Part shown: positions 55,073 to 63,047 of the stretch, in pieces
Layout of the letters: each line of letters opens with the position of its first letter
Numbering within the stretch: position 1 is the stretch's first letter
Assembly: GCA_023241745.1 (NCBI GenBank)
Contig: JALQCY010000006.1
Coordinates: forward strand, 124,001-188,000
Direction: 5' to 3'
DNA: 64,000 nucleotides
From: Isoptericola peretonis
GTDB lineage: Bacteria; Actinomycetota; Actinomycetes; Actinomycetales; Cellulomonadaceae
The notes under the pieces: generated by a model
Databases searched by the model: none
What the model was told of the DNA's origin: nothing
Seen by the model: only the letters and a program-made list of their open reading frames with translations
Made by a program: the position numbers and the translations under genes

Positions 55073-55104
55073 ACGCTAGAGTTTGACACTGATGTCAATG
55101 TCAA
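55073..55104 (-). promoter_or_regulatory. MerR-type promoter with 20-bp spacer
   Basis: On the minus strand, -35 TTGACA (55099-55104) and -10 TAGCGT (55073-55078) are 20 bp apart. The spacer contains the dyad TTGACA-TCAG-TGTCAA (55083-55098). MerR-family activators bind such dyads and untwist over-long spacers. The ATG of the MFS gene follows the -10 box by 7 bases. Confidence 0.75.
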
Positions 55105-55135
55105 GCGTGACCCGGATCACCCCCGGAGGTGGCGG

Positions 55136-55540
55136 ATGAAGATCGGCGAGGTCGCCCGGCGCACGGGCGTGGCGCCCCGGCTGGTGCGCTACTACGAGCA
55201 GCAGGGCCTGCTCGTCGCGGACCGCGCGGCGAACGGGTACCGCACCTACTCCGAGGCCGACGTCGAGCGGGTGTCACGGGTGGCGGGCATGGTGCGCGCC
55301 GGCATCCCGACCCGCCTGATCAAGGTGCTCCTCGACCTGGAGGGGGCGCAGGCGTCCGCCGAGCCGACATGCCCGCGGACCGTGGCCGAGATGCTCGCGG
55401 CCGAGCTGGACGGCATCGAGGACAGGCTCGCCTGCCTCACGCGCAGCCGCGACACGATCCGCGACGTCCTGACCCGCACCGAGCACGCAGCGCTCCTGTC
55501 GGAGACCGCGGCGGGCGCCGGCCCGGCGGCCGCGCGCTGA
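55136..55540 (+). CDS. MerR-family transcriptional regulator
   Basis: A 134-residue MerR regulator. The helix-turn-helix and wing are GEVARRTGVAPRLVRYYEQQ (about residues 4-23) and NGYRTYSEADVERV. A dimerisation coiled coil follows. Two cysteines, in PTCPRTVAEM and DRLACLTR, could sense metals or thiol stress, although their spacing does not match mercury-type MerR. A GGAGG box precedes the ATG. It is divergent from the MFS transporter with the dyad in between, so it most likely activates that gene in response to the exported compound. Confidence 0.92.
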   Translation: MKIGEVARRTGVAPRLVRYYEQQGLLVADRAANGYRTYSEADVERVSRVAGMVRAGIPTRLIKVLLDLEGAQASAEPTCPRTVAEMLAAELDGIEDRLACLTRSRDTIRDVLTRTEHAALLSETAAGAGPAAAR

Positions 55541-55546
55541 CCGCAT

Positions 55547-55585
55547 GCACGAGGGCCGCCGACCTGCGGTCGACGGCCCTCGTGC
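55547..55585. terminator. Bidirectional hairpin terminator between merR and divIVA-like gene
   Basis: Perfect 12-bp stem GCACGAGGGCCG / CGGCCCTCGTGC around a 15-base loop that can itself pair (GACC/GGTC). It lies between convergent stop codons. Confidence 0.8.
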
Positions 55586-55621
55586 GGAGCCCGTGGCGGT
55601 GTGCCTCGGCGCCCCCCGGGA

Positions 55622-56173
55622 TCACTCGACCCCGAGGAGCACCTCGATCGCCCGGGCGAAGAAGCGGTCGACCGGTGCCTCGGCGTAGGCCTCCGAGCCC
55701 TTGGCCCGGCCGAACGTCGCCGAGCGGATCTCCGCCGACGTGAGCGGCTCCTGCCGGTCGAAGTAGGCCACGAGACGGTCGCAGAGCGCGTCCACGTCGT
55801 CGGTGTCGTAGCCCTGCGCGCCGCGCTCGGCGGGCGCGAACCTCTCGCCGTCGGGCCGGCCCAGACGCCCGTACATGGTGCGGGCACGGTCGGCCAGCGC
55901 GGCCATCCACGCCTCCTGCCCGTGCGCGGCGACGTACTCGGCCCGCTGGCGCGCGATGAACGCGGCCTCCAGGCGGTCCAGCGCGGCGTCGACCTCGTGG
56001 GTGTCGTACCCCCCGCGGACCAGGTCGAACGTCGACACCTGGATGTCGGCGTGCGACAGGGGCTCCGCGGTGCGGCCCTCGTAGGCCTGCCGCGCGTGGT
56101 CGAAGAAGTCCTCGACCTCGTCGCGGTCGTACCCGGTGCGCATCGCGGACACCGTGCTGAACAGAGCGCTCAC
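55622..56173 (-). CDS. DivIVA-repeat protein
   Basis: A 183-residue protein made of three clear DivIVA-like modules and a weaker fourth: TGYDRDEVEDFFDHARQAYE (about 13-32), GGYDTHEVDAALDRLEAAF (54-72), QGYDTDDVDALCDRLVAYF (118-136) and EAYAEAPVDRFFARAIEVL (about 160-178). Each matches the GYDxxEVDxFLDxL pattern of DivIVA/Wag31 N-terminal domains, which bind curved membranes, but the long coiled coil is missing. The GTG start overlaps the rlmN stop by four bases. A polar-growth or cell-division accessory role is plausible but not shown. Confidence 0.85.
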   Translation of the reverse strand: MSALFSTVSAMRTGYDRDEVEDFFDHARQAYEGRTAEPLSHADIQVSTFDLVRGGYDTHEVDAALDRLEAAFIARQRAEYVAAHGQEAWMAALADRARTMYGRLGRPDGERFAPAERGAQGYDTDDVDALCDRLVAYFDRQEPLTSAEIRSATFGRAKGSEAYAEAPVDRFFARAIEVLLGVE

Positions 56174-57360
56174 TCGTCGTCCTCCTCGGCGGCCAGCTGC
56201 CCGCAGGCGCCGTCGATGTCGCTCCCGCGGGTGTCACGGATCGTGGTGGGGATCCCGTGCCCGCGCAAGCGTGCCACAAACTCGTCCTCGACGGCACGCT
56301 CGCTCGCGGTCCAGATGGAGCCGGGCGTGGGGTTGAGCGGGATCGGGTTGACGTGCACCCAGCCCCGGCCGCGGGCGTTGAGCTTTTCGCCCAGCAGGTC
56401 GGCGCGCCAGCCGTGGTCGTTCATGTCCTTGATGAGCGCGTACTCGATCGACACCCGGCGTCCCGTCACCTCGAAGTAGTGCCGGGCCGCGTCGAGCGCC
56501 TCGTCCACGCTCCACCGGGTGTTGATGGGCACGAGCTCGCTGCGCAGGTCGTCGTCGGGGGCGTGCAGGCTCAGCGCGAGCGTCACGGGGATGCCGAGGT
56601 CGGCGAGCTTCCGCATCGCCGGCACGAGGCCCACCGTGGAGACGGTGATGTTGCGCGCCGACATGCCGAAGCCCTCCGGCTGCGGGGCCACCAGCGCCCG
56701 GACCGTCTCGATGACGGCGCGCGGGTTCGCCAGCGGCTCCCCCATGCCCATGAAGACGAGGTTGTTCAGCCGCGTCGGGCCGCCGGGGATCTCACCGGCC
56801 GCCAGCGACTTGTTCGCCGCGCGCACCTGCTCGAGGATCTCCGCCGTCGAGAGGTTGCGCGTGAGGCCCAGCTGACCGGTGGCGCAGAACGGGCACGCCA
56901 TGCCGCAGCCCGCCTGGGACGAGATGCACAGCGTGGTCCGGTTCGGGTAGCGCATCAGCACCGACTCGACCCGGGCGTCGTCGAACAGGTGCCACAGCGT
57001 CTTGACGGTGGTGCCGCCGTCCGCCTCGAGGCGCCGCGTCGGACGGATGAGCTGCGGGAACATGGTCGTCGCCATGGCCTCGCGCGTCGTCGCCGGCAGG
57101 TCGGTCATCTGCTCGGGGTCGGACGTGAAGTGCTGGAAGTAGTGCGTCGCGAGCTGCTTGGCCCGGAACGGCTTCTCGCCCATCGCCTCGACGGACGCGA
57201 CCCGCTCGGCGGGCGTCAGGTCGGCGAAGTGCTTCGGCGGCTTGCCCCGCCGGCGCGGCGCCATCTGCAGCGGCATGGGCGCGGTCTCGTCGCCGGGCCG
57301 GACCACGGGCAGCCCGAGGTCGGCGCCGGACGTCGCGGGACGGGCGGGGGTGGAAGGCAT
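56170..57360 (-). CDS. rlmN: 23S rRNA/tRNA adenine-C2 methyltransferase
   Basis: Radical-SAM enzyme of 396 residues that methylates A2503 of 23S rRNA and A37 of some tRNAs. The cluster motif is CGMACPFC in the QAGCGMACPFCATGQLG block. The GMGEPLANP loop, LSLHAPDDDLR and the C-terminal SDIDGACGQL, with the second catalytic cysteine, are all present. A 30-residue Pro/Ala-rich N-terminal extension precedes the conserved region. It lies 9 bases downstream of cdsA and is coupled to the DivIVA-repeat gene. Confidence 0.96.
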   Translation of the reverse strand: MPSTPARPATSGADLGLPVVRPGDETAPMPLQMAPRRRGKPPKHFADLTPAERVASVEAMGEKPFRAKQLATHYFQHFTSDPEQMTDLPATTREAMATTMFPQLIRPTRRLEADGGTTVKTLWHLFDDARVESVLMRYPNRTTLCISSQAGCGMACPFCATGQLGLTRNLSTAEILEQVRAANKSLAAGEIPGGPTRLNNLVFMGMGEPLANPRAVIETVRALVAPQPEGFGMSARNITVSTVGLVPAMRKLADLGIPVTLALSLHAPDDDLRSELVPINTRWSVDEALDAARHYFEVTGRRVSIEYALIKDMNDHGWRADLLGEKLNARGRGWVHVNPIPLNPTPGSIWTASERAVEDEFVARLRGHGIPTTIRDTRGSDIDGACGQLAAEEDDE

Positions 57361-57369
57361 GACAGTTCC

Positions 57370-58266
57370 TTACGGGGCGGTCGACGGCGCCATGGTGAGC
57401 ACGAGGTACACGAACGGGGCGGTGACGACCAGCGAGTCGAGGCGGTCCAGCACACCCCCGTGACCCGGGAGCAGCGAACCCATGTCCTTCAATTCTAGGT
57501 CCCGCTTGATGAGCGACTCCGCGAGGTCGCCCACGGTGGCCGTGATCGCCGTCAGGACGCCGAGCACCACGCCGAGCACCACGCCGCCGTCGAGGGCGAG
57601 CACGGCGCCGGCGACGCCCACGGCCGTGGCCAGGACGACCGATCCCGCCAGGCCCTCCCAGGTCTTCTTGGGGCTCACGGTGGGCGCCAGCGGGTGCCGC
57701 CCCATGGTGACGCCGGCGATGTAGCCGCCCGTGTCGTTCGCCACCGCCAGCAGGATGAACAGCGCCACCTTCAGCTCCCCGTCCGGCTGCGCCAGCAGCA
57801 GGAGCACGAAGCCGGCCAGGAACGGCACGTAGGTGGCCGCGAACACGGCGGCCGCGGAGTCCCGCAGGGCCTGCGGTCCTGGCCCGTCGAGCACGCGCCA
57901 GACGACGACGGCGCCCACGGTCAGGACGTAGGCGACGAGCAGCGCCTCGGGCCCGGCCGCGTAGGCCGAGACCACCATGCCGACCCCGCCCACGAGGAGC
58001 GGCAGCATGGGCAGGTGGATGTCGCGCCGGGCGAACGCCTGACGCAGCTCCCAGAGCGCGGCGCCCACGGCGACGGCCGCGACCGCCACGAAGGGCTCCG
58101 GCCGGAACCAGAGCGACGCCGCGACGCCGACGAGCAGCAGCACGCCGACGCCGATCGCCACGGGCAGGTTGCGGCCGGCCCGCGAGGTGCTCGGTCCGGC
58201 CGCCCCGCCCGTGGACGGGTCGAACGGGGACGCGTCCTCGCCCGGTTCGAGGGGATGGGCCACCAT
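57370..58266 (-). CDS. cdsA: Phosphatidate cytidylyltransferase
   Basis: Membrane enzyme of 298 residues that makes CDP-diacylglycerol, the substrate of PgsA in this same window. It has about eight hydrophobic helices. The family signature is LELKDMGSLLPGHGGVLDRL with the essential Asp residues near the C-terminus. The ATG overlaps the frr stop by one base (TGATG), so it is translationally coupled to frr. The N-terminal 30 residues are polar and poorly conserved. Confidence 0.94.
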   Translation of the reverse strand: MVAHPLEPGEDASPFDPSTGGAAGPSTSRAGRNLPVAIGVGVLLLVGVAASLWFRPEPFVAVAAVAVGAALWELRQAFARRDIHLPMLPLLVGGVGMVVSAYAAGPEALLVAYVLTVGAVVVWRVLDGPGPQALRDSAAAVFAATYVPFLAGFVLLLLAQPDGELKVALFILLAVANDTGGYIAGVTMGRHPLAPTVSPKKTWEGLAGSVVLATAVGVAGAVLALDGGVVLGVVLGVLTAITATVGDLAESLIKRDLELKDMGSLLPGHGGVLDRLDSLVVTAPFVYLVLTMAPSTAP

Positions 58267-58823
58267 CAGACCTCGAGCAGCTCGCTCTCCTTGCCGGCGA
58301 GGAGCTGGTCGATCGAGTCGACGTGCCGCTTCGTCAGCGACTCCAGCTCCTTCTCGGCGCGCGTGACCTCGTCCTCGCCGGCCTCGCCGTCCTTGACGAT
58401 GCGGTCCAGCTCCTCCTTGGCCTTGCGGCGCACGTTGCGCACGGAGATGCGGGCGTCCTCCGCCTTGGTCTTCGCCAGCTTCACGTAGTCGCGGCGCCGC
58501 TCCTCGGTGAGGGCCGGCATGACGATGCGGATCGCGTTGCCGTCGTTGGACGGGTTGACGCCCAGGTCCGACTCGCGCAGCGCCTTCTCGATCGTCGTCA
58601 TCGAGCCCTTGTCGAACGGCGAGATGAGCACCGTGCGCGCGTCCGGGATGTTGAACGACGCGAGCTGCTGCAGCGGCGTCGGGGCCCCGTAGTAGTCCAC
58701 GGTGATCTTCGAGAACATGCCCGAGCTGGCGCGGCCCGTGCGGATCCCCGCGAACTCCTCCTTGGCGACCTCGATCGCCCTGTCCATCTTCTCCTCGGCC
58801 TCGAGGAGGGTGTCGTCGATCAC
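58266..58823 (-). CDS. frr: Ribosome recycling factor
   Basis: RRF, 185 residues, which with EF-G splits post-termination ribosomes. The three-helix bundle and hinge are clear: EKMDRAIEVAKEEFAGIRTG, YYGAPTPLQQLASFNIPDAR and MPALTEERRRDYVKLAK. A GGAG box precedes the GTG start. It follows pyrH by 63 bases in the rpsB-tsf-pyrH-frr-cdsA order conserved across bacteria. Confidence 0.97.
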   Translation of the reverse strand: MIDDTLLEAEEKMDRAIEVAKEEFAGIRTGRASSGMFSKITVDYYGAPTPLQQLASFNIPDARTVLISPFDKGSMTTIEKALRESDLGVNPSNDGNAIRIVMPALTEERRRDYVKLAKTKAEDARISVRNVRRKAKEELDRIVKDGEAGEDEVTRAEKELESLTKRHVDSIDQLLAGKESELLEV

Positions 58824-58886
58824 CGGTGCTCCATTCTCGTCGTCGTGCTCGTCGGGGGTCCTGGCGGCCGGCGTGCGGCCGCGTCG

Positions 58887-59654
58887 TCAGCGGGTCGTGA
58901 CCAACGTGCCAATCTTCTCGCCCAGCAGCGCGCGGGTCACGTTACCCGGCTCCTCGAGCCCGAAGACGCGCATCCGCACGTCGTTGTCCCGGCACAGGGA
59001 GAGGGCCGTGGCGTCCATCACGTTGAGGCCGCGCACCAGCGCGTCGGTGTACGTCAGGTGCTCGAGCCGCACGGCGTCCGGGTCGGTCCGCGGGTCGGCC
59101 GAGTAGACGGCGTCCACACCGTTCTTGCCCATGAGGACCTCGTCGCAGTGCGTCTCGAGCGCGCGCTGGACCGAGACCGTGTCCGTGGAGAAGTACGGCA
59201 TGCCGGCTCCGGCGCCGAAGATCACGACACGGCCCTTCTCGAGGTGCCGGATGGCGCGCAGCGGGATGTACGGCTCGGCGACCTGGCCCATCGTGATCGC
59301 CGTCTGCACGCGCGTCGTGACGCCGTCCTGCTCGAGGAAGTCCTGGAGCGCCAGGCAGTTCATCACCGTGCCGAGCATGCCCATGTAGTCGGCGCGCGCA
59401 CGGTCCAGGCCGGCGCGCGAGAGCTCCGCCCCCCGGAAGAAGTTGCCGCCACCGGAGACGATCGCGACCTGCACGCCCTGGCGGACGGCGTCCCCGATCT
59501 CCTGGGCGATCCGCCGGACGACGTCGGTCGCGAGGCCCACGCTGCCGCCGCCGAAGGTCTCGCCGGAGAGCTTGAGCAGCACACGCCGCGCTGGTGCGCC
59601 CCCGCCCTGGGCGGAGGTCGGCTCGGTCTGGTCGGTCTCGGTCACGTGCGTCAC
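58887..59654 (-). CDS. pyrH: Uridylate kinase
   Basis: UMP kinase of 255 residues, hexameric and specific for bacteria. Motifs are VLLKLSGETFGG (phosphate loop), IVSGGGNFFRG, ADYMGMLGTVMNCLAL and GTGxPYF-like FGAGAGMPYFSTDT. The start is uncertain between the GTG codons at 59654 and 59645; I chose 59654 for the GAGAG box upstream. It is separated from tsf by a strong terminator, so it probably has its own promoter in the 146-base gap between that hairpin and its start. Confidence 0.95.
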   Translation of the reverse strand: MTHVTETDQTEPTSAQGGGAPARRVLLKLSGETFGGGSVGLATDVVRRIAQEIGDAVRQGVQVAIVSGGGNFFRGAELSRAGLDRARADYMGMLGTVMNCLALQDFLEQDGVTTRVQTAITMGQVAEPYIPLRAIRHLEKGRVVIFGAGAGMPYFSTDTVSVQRALETHCDEVLMGKNGVDAVYSADPRTDPDAVRLEHLTYTDALVRGLNVMDATALSLCRDNDVRMRVFGLEEPGNVTRALLGEKIGTLVTTR

Positions 59655-59800
59655 CGTCGCTCTCTCGGTCTGCTGCGGGCGGGGCGTCGCGGGGGGCGGC
59701 ACCCGCCCGCGCCCGGTGGTTCTGTGGTCACCCTCCGCGCATCCTGGCACCCGGCGACGGATCCTGCTCCGTCAGCCGGCGGCGGGGGTGGGTATGCGAC

Positions 59801-59836
59801 AGGCCCGACCGCACCGCGCACGGTGCGGTCGGGCCT
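59801..59836 (-). terminator. Terminator of the rpsB-tsf operon
   Basis: Perfect 16-bp stem (AGGCCCGACCGCACCG and complement) with a CGCA loop, starting 15 bases beyond the tsf stop. Confidence 0.85.
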
Positions 59837-59851
59837 GGGGTCCGGCGTGGG

Positions 59852-60691
59852 TCAGCTGCCGACGCGGAAGCGGACGAAGCCCAGCAGGTTGCCGCCGGTG
59901 GTGGCGACGTGCTTGGCGACGGTCGTCTTCGTGTCCTTGGCCAGCGGCTGGTCCACCAGCACGGCGTCCTTGAAGAAGCCGTTGAGGCGGCCCTCGACGA
60001 TCTTCGGGAGCGCGGCCTCCGGCTTGCCCTCGGCGATGGAGACCTCGCGCGCGATCTCGCGCTCCTTGTCGACGACGTCCGCCGGGACGTCCTCGCGGGA
60101 GAGGTACCGCGGCGCCAGGGCCGCGACGTGCTGCGCGACGTCCTTGGCGACCGGCTCGGCCGCGTCGTCCGTGGCCACGAGCACGCCGATCGACGGCGGG
60201 AGGTCCTTGGCCGTCTTGTGCAGGTAGGTCGTCACCTTCGGGGCCTCGAGGCGGGCCACGCGACGCAGCACGACCTTCTCCCCCATCGTGGCGCCCTGGG
60301 CGGCGATCGTGTCGGCCACCGTGCCCTCGGCCGCCGGGGCGGCGAGGCCGGACTCGGCGTCCGTGGCGCCCGCGGCGGCGACGGCGTCGAGGACGGCGTC
60401 GGCCAGCGCGATGAACTTCTCGTTCTTGACGACGAAGTCCGTCTCGGCGTCGAGCTCGATCATCGTGGCGACCTGGCCGGCCGCCGAGTCCTCGACCTTG
60501 ACGGCCACGAGGCCCTCGGTGGTCGCGTTGCCCTCACGCTTGGCCGCCCGGGCGAGGCCCTTCTTGCGGATGATCTCGATGGCCTGGTCGGCGTTGCCGT
60601 CGGCCTCGTCGAGCGCCTTCTTGACGTCGAGCATGCCGGCACCCGTGCGCTCGCGCAGCGCCTTGATGTCAGCGGCGGTGTAGTTCGCCAT
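59852..60691 (-). CDS. tsf: Elongation factor Ts
   Basis: A 279-residue nucleotide-exchange factor for EF-Tu. The N-terminal UBA-like domain is ADIKALRERTGAGMLDVKKA with IEIIRKKGLARAAKREGN. The core has the TDFVVKNEKF motif that touches EF-Tu. A GGAGGACATCC ribosome-binding site precedes the ATG at 60691. It follows rpsB by 112 bases and ends at a strong hairpin. Confidence 0.97.
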   Translation of the reverse strand: MANYTAADIKALRERTGAGMLDVKKALDEADGNADQAIEIIRKKGLARAAKREGNATTEGLVAVKVEDSAAGQVATMIELDAETDFVVKNEKFIALADAVLDAVAAAGATDAESGLAAPAAEGTVADTIAAQGATMGEKVVLRRVARLEAPKVTTYLHKTAKDLPPSIGVLVATDDAAEPVAKDVAQHVAALAPRYLSREDVPADVVDKEREIAREVSIAEGKPEAALPKIVEGRLNGFFKDAVLVDQPLAKDTKTTVAKHVATTGGNLLGFVRFRVGS

Positions 60692-60803
60692 GGATGTCCT
60701 CCGTGCTGGTTCGAGATCCGCCCGGCCCGGTCGGGGCACCGGGCGGAAAGGGACGTGCGAGGTGCGCGGGCCGGTCACGCGACGGCGACCGGCCCGCGAG
60801 GCC

Positions 60804-61748
60804 TCACTCGGACTTCTCGGCGGCCTGCTCGCCCTCGACGGCGGCGTCGACGGCCGGGGCGGCGTCCGCGCCCGGCGCGACGGCCGTCTCGGCGCCCGAG
60901 GCGCCCTCGGCCGGCGCGGCGTTGCCCTCGGCGGGCGCCTCGGCCGTCGCCTCGGTGGCGGCCTCGGCCGTCGCCTCGGCACCGGCCAGGAGCTCGCGCT
61001 CCCACTCGGCCAGCGGCTCGGCCTCGGTGGTCTCCGCGGCCTCGCCCTTCTTGCCCGAGTGGCGCTGCAGCAGGCCCTCCGCGGCGGCGTCGGCGATCAC
61101 GCGAGTGAGCAGCGTGACGGAGCGGATCGCGTCGTCGTTGCCCGGGATGGCGTAGTCGACGTCGTCCGGGTCGCAGTTGGTGTCGAGGATCGCGACGACC
61201 GGGATGCCCAGCTTGCGCGCCTCGTTGACGGCGAGGTGCTCCTTGTTGGTGTCCACGATCCAGACCGCCGACGGGGTCTTGGCCATGTCACGGATGCCGC
61301 CGAGCGTGCGCGCGAGCTTGTCCTTCTCGCGGCGCAGGACGAGGAGCTCCTTCTTCGTCAGCGCCGAGCCGGCGACGTCGTCGAAGTCGATCTCCTCGAG
61401 CTCCTTGAGGCGCTGGAGGCGCTTGTGCACGGTGGTGAAGTTGGTGAGCATGCCGCCGAGCCAGCGGTGGTTCACGTACGGCATGCCGACGCGGGCGGCC
61501 TGCTCGGCCACGGGCTCCTGCGCCTGCTTCTTGGTGCCGACGAACAGGATGCTGCCGCCGTGGGCGACGGTCTCCTTGACGAACTCGTAGGCGCGGTCGA
61601 TGTACGACAGCGACTGCTGGAGGTCGACGATGTAGATGCCGTTGCGCTCCGTGAAGATGAACCGCTTCATCTTCGGGTTCCAACGGCGGGTCTGGTGTCC
61701 GAAGTGGACACCGCTCTCGAGGAGCTGGCGCATGGTCACGACGGCCAT
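60804..61748 (-). CDS. rpsB: 30S ribosomal protein S2 with long acidic C-terminal tail
   Basis: S2 of 314 residues. The core shows MRQLLESGVHFGHQTRRWNP, NRWLGGMLTNF-like NHRWLGGMLTNFTTVHKRLQ and VIVDTNKE-type AVWIVDTNKEHLAVNEARKL. After about residue 245 an Ala/Glu-rich tail with repeated ATAEA and AEGA units makes it some 60-70 residues longer than E. coli S2. An AAAGGA box precedes the ATG. It heads the rpsB-tsf operon, with a long leader. Confidence 0.97.
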   Translation of the reverse strand: MAVVTMRQLLESGVHFGHQTRRWNPKMKRFIFTERNGIYIVDLQQSLSYIDRAYEFVKETVAHGGSILFVGTKKQAQEPVAEQAARVGMPYVNHRWLGGMLTNFTTVHKRLQRLKELEEIDFDDVAGSALTKKELLVLRREKDKLARTLGGIRDMAKTPSAVWIVDTNKEHLAVNEARKLGIPVVAILDTNCDPDDVDYAIPGNDDAIRSVTLLTRVIADAAAEGLLQRHSGKKGEAAETTEAEPLAEWERELLAGAEATAEAATEATAEAPAEGNAAPAEGASGAETAVAPGADAAPAVDAAVEGEQAAEKSE

Positions 61749-62294
61749 GACACGTCCTTTCGCCGCGTGCGCCGGATCCTCCGGGCAGCACGCGCGTCGG
61801 GCGACCGGGCCTGCCGCCTCGGCGGGCTCCCGGTCGCGATACTCGGTTCGTCGGTGACAGGCATCCGGCCCGGCACCCCTGGCGTCACGCCGGGCCGGCA
61901 CCGTCCCGTGACCTGCCCGGGACGGACCGCTGCCGACGCGGCCGCTCCCCGCGCCGGCGGGACCGGGTCGCGGGGCGCGTGCGTGACGCGCGATGTCGAT
62001 CTGCCGGGACCACGTCCCGCCGCCGCGGGCGAGCCCGCAGGACGTCGAGGACGGTCCACGGGATCCACCGGGAGGGCAGGAGCGAGGCACAAGCCGATCG
62101 CGGCGCCCAGTCTACCCGACTGAGCCGGGCCTTCCTGCGCACCGGCGCCGCAGCGCCGGAGCCACCGAGGTGCCCCCGTGGCGAGGACACACGCGCGACT
62201 TCCCGGCCCGTCGAGACTGCCCCCCGGGCGACGGTGTCCACAAGGAGCTCCCGCCCGGCCCCGGAGATCCTGCGCGACGCGCCACCCTCCACCC
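61749..62294. promoter_or_regulatory. rpsB leader and shared upstream region
   Basis: 546 bases without a convincing gene. On the minus strand, TAGACT at 62109-62114 is a probable rpsB -10 box, giving a leader of about 350 bases. Inside it, a perfect 10-bp stem CCGGCCCGGC / GCCGGGCCGG (61865-61898) encloses a second small palindrome, GGCGT-C-ACGCC. Such a leader could hold an S2-responsive control element, as in other bacteria. Open frames across this stretch use rare codons (AGA, ACA, CAA, GGA) and look non-coding. Confidence 0.55.
62109..62114 (-). promoter_or_regulatory. Probable rpsB-tsf -10 box
   Basis: TAGACT on the minus strand, about 360 bases before the rpsB start; a clear -35 box is not seen. 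Confidence 0.45.
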
Positions 62295-63011
62295 ATGGAC
62301 CTTCCCGACGCCGCCGGTCGAGCGGCTCCGAGCCCCAGGACGACGCGCCGCGCCGCTCGCCGCGCCGCTCACCGCGTGTCGGGCGACGGAGCCCGTCGCG
62401 GGCCCGCCCGTCGGGCGGCCGCACCCGCGGCACGGAGGGGCCCCGAGGCGTGCGCTCGGCCGCTGCCGGCAGCTCCCCGGGTCCGCGGCGTGCTCGGCGC
62501 GGTGCTGGCGGCCGTCGCGCTGGCCGCCGGTCTCCTCACGACGCCCTCGGCCGTCGCCGACGGCCTCGCGCCGGCCGCCCCCGGCGCCGCCCCGACCATC
62601 GACGGCTGGGTCCGTCCGGTGCCGGGCTCCCTCGCGAACCCGTTCGACCCGCCCGCCGAGACCTGGCTCGCCGGCCACCGCGGCGTCGACCTCTCCGCGC
62701 GTCCCGGCGACGAGGTGCGCTCGCCCGCCGCGGGCGAGGTCACGTTCGCCGGCCAGGTCGCCGGCAAGCCGGTCGTCGTGGTCGGGCACGCGGACGGGCT
62801 GCGCTCGACCTTCGAACCCGTCGACGGCGCGGTGCGCCGTGGCGACCGGGTGAACGCCGGTGACGTCGTGGGTCGCCTGGCCGGCACCCCCGGCCACTGC
62901 GCCCCCGCCGGCTGCCTGCACTGGGGGGTGCGCCGCGGGGACGTGTACCTCGACCCGCTCGCGTTCCTCGGTGAGGCCGCACCTGTCGTGCTGCTGCCCG
63001 GCGGACCGTGA
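62295..63011 (+). CDS. M23-like secreted peptidoglycan-binding/peptidase protein
   Basis: LytM/M23-fold protein of about 238 residues. An Arg/Ala/Pro-rich start leads to a hydrophobic signal-anchor (VLGAVLAAVALAAGLLTTPS) ending in AVADG. The M23 domain has GHRGVDLSA with the H-x3-D zinc pair and a terminal GCLHWGVRRGDVYLDPL. The usual HxH motif reads C-L-H here, so one catalytic His is Cys. Activity may be altered or absent; such proteins can activate amidases instead. The start is uncertain: GTG codons at 62178 (with a GAGGTG box) and 62376 are alternatives. It is divergent from rpsB and convergent with xerC. Confidence 0.82.
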   Translation: MDLPDAAGRAAPSPRTTRRAARRAAHRVSGDGARRGPARRAAAPAARRGPEACARPLPAAPRVRGVLGAVLAAVALAAGLLTTPSAVADGLAPAAPGAAPTIDGWVRPVPGSLANPFDPPAETWLAGHRGVDLSARPGDEVRSPAAGEVTFAGQVAGKPVVVVGHADGLRSTFEPVDGAVRRGDRVNAGDVVGRLAGTPGHCAPAGCLHWGVRRGDVYLDPLAFLGEAAPVVLLPGGP

Positions 63012-63047
63012 CGCCCGGCCCCGGTCACCGCCGCCGGCATCCTGACG

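Noticed and set aside
61979..62863. Overlapping plus-strand frames through the rpsB upstream region
   Set aside because: Between 61979 and 62294 they use rare codons with A or T at third positions and have no similarity; only the frame leading into the M23 domain is credible, from about 62295 onward.
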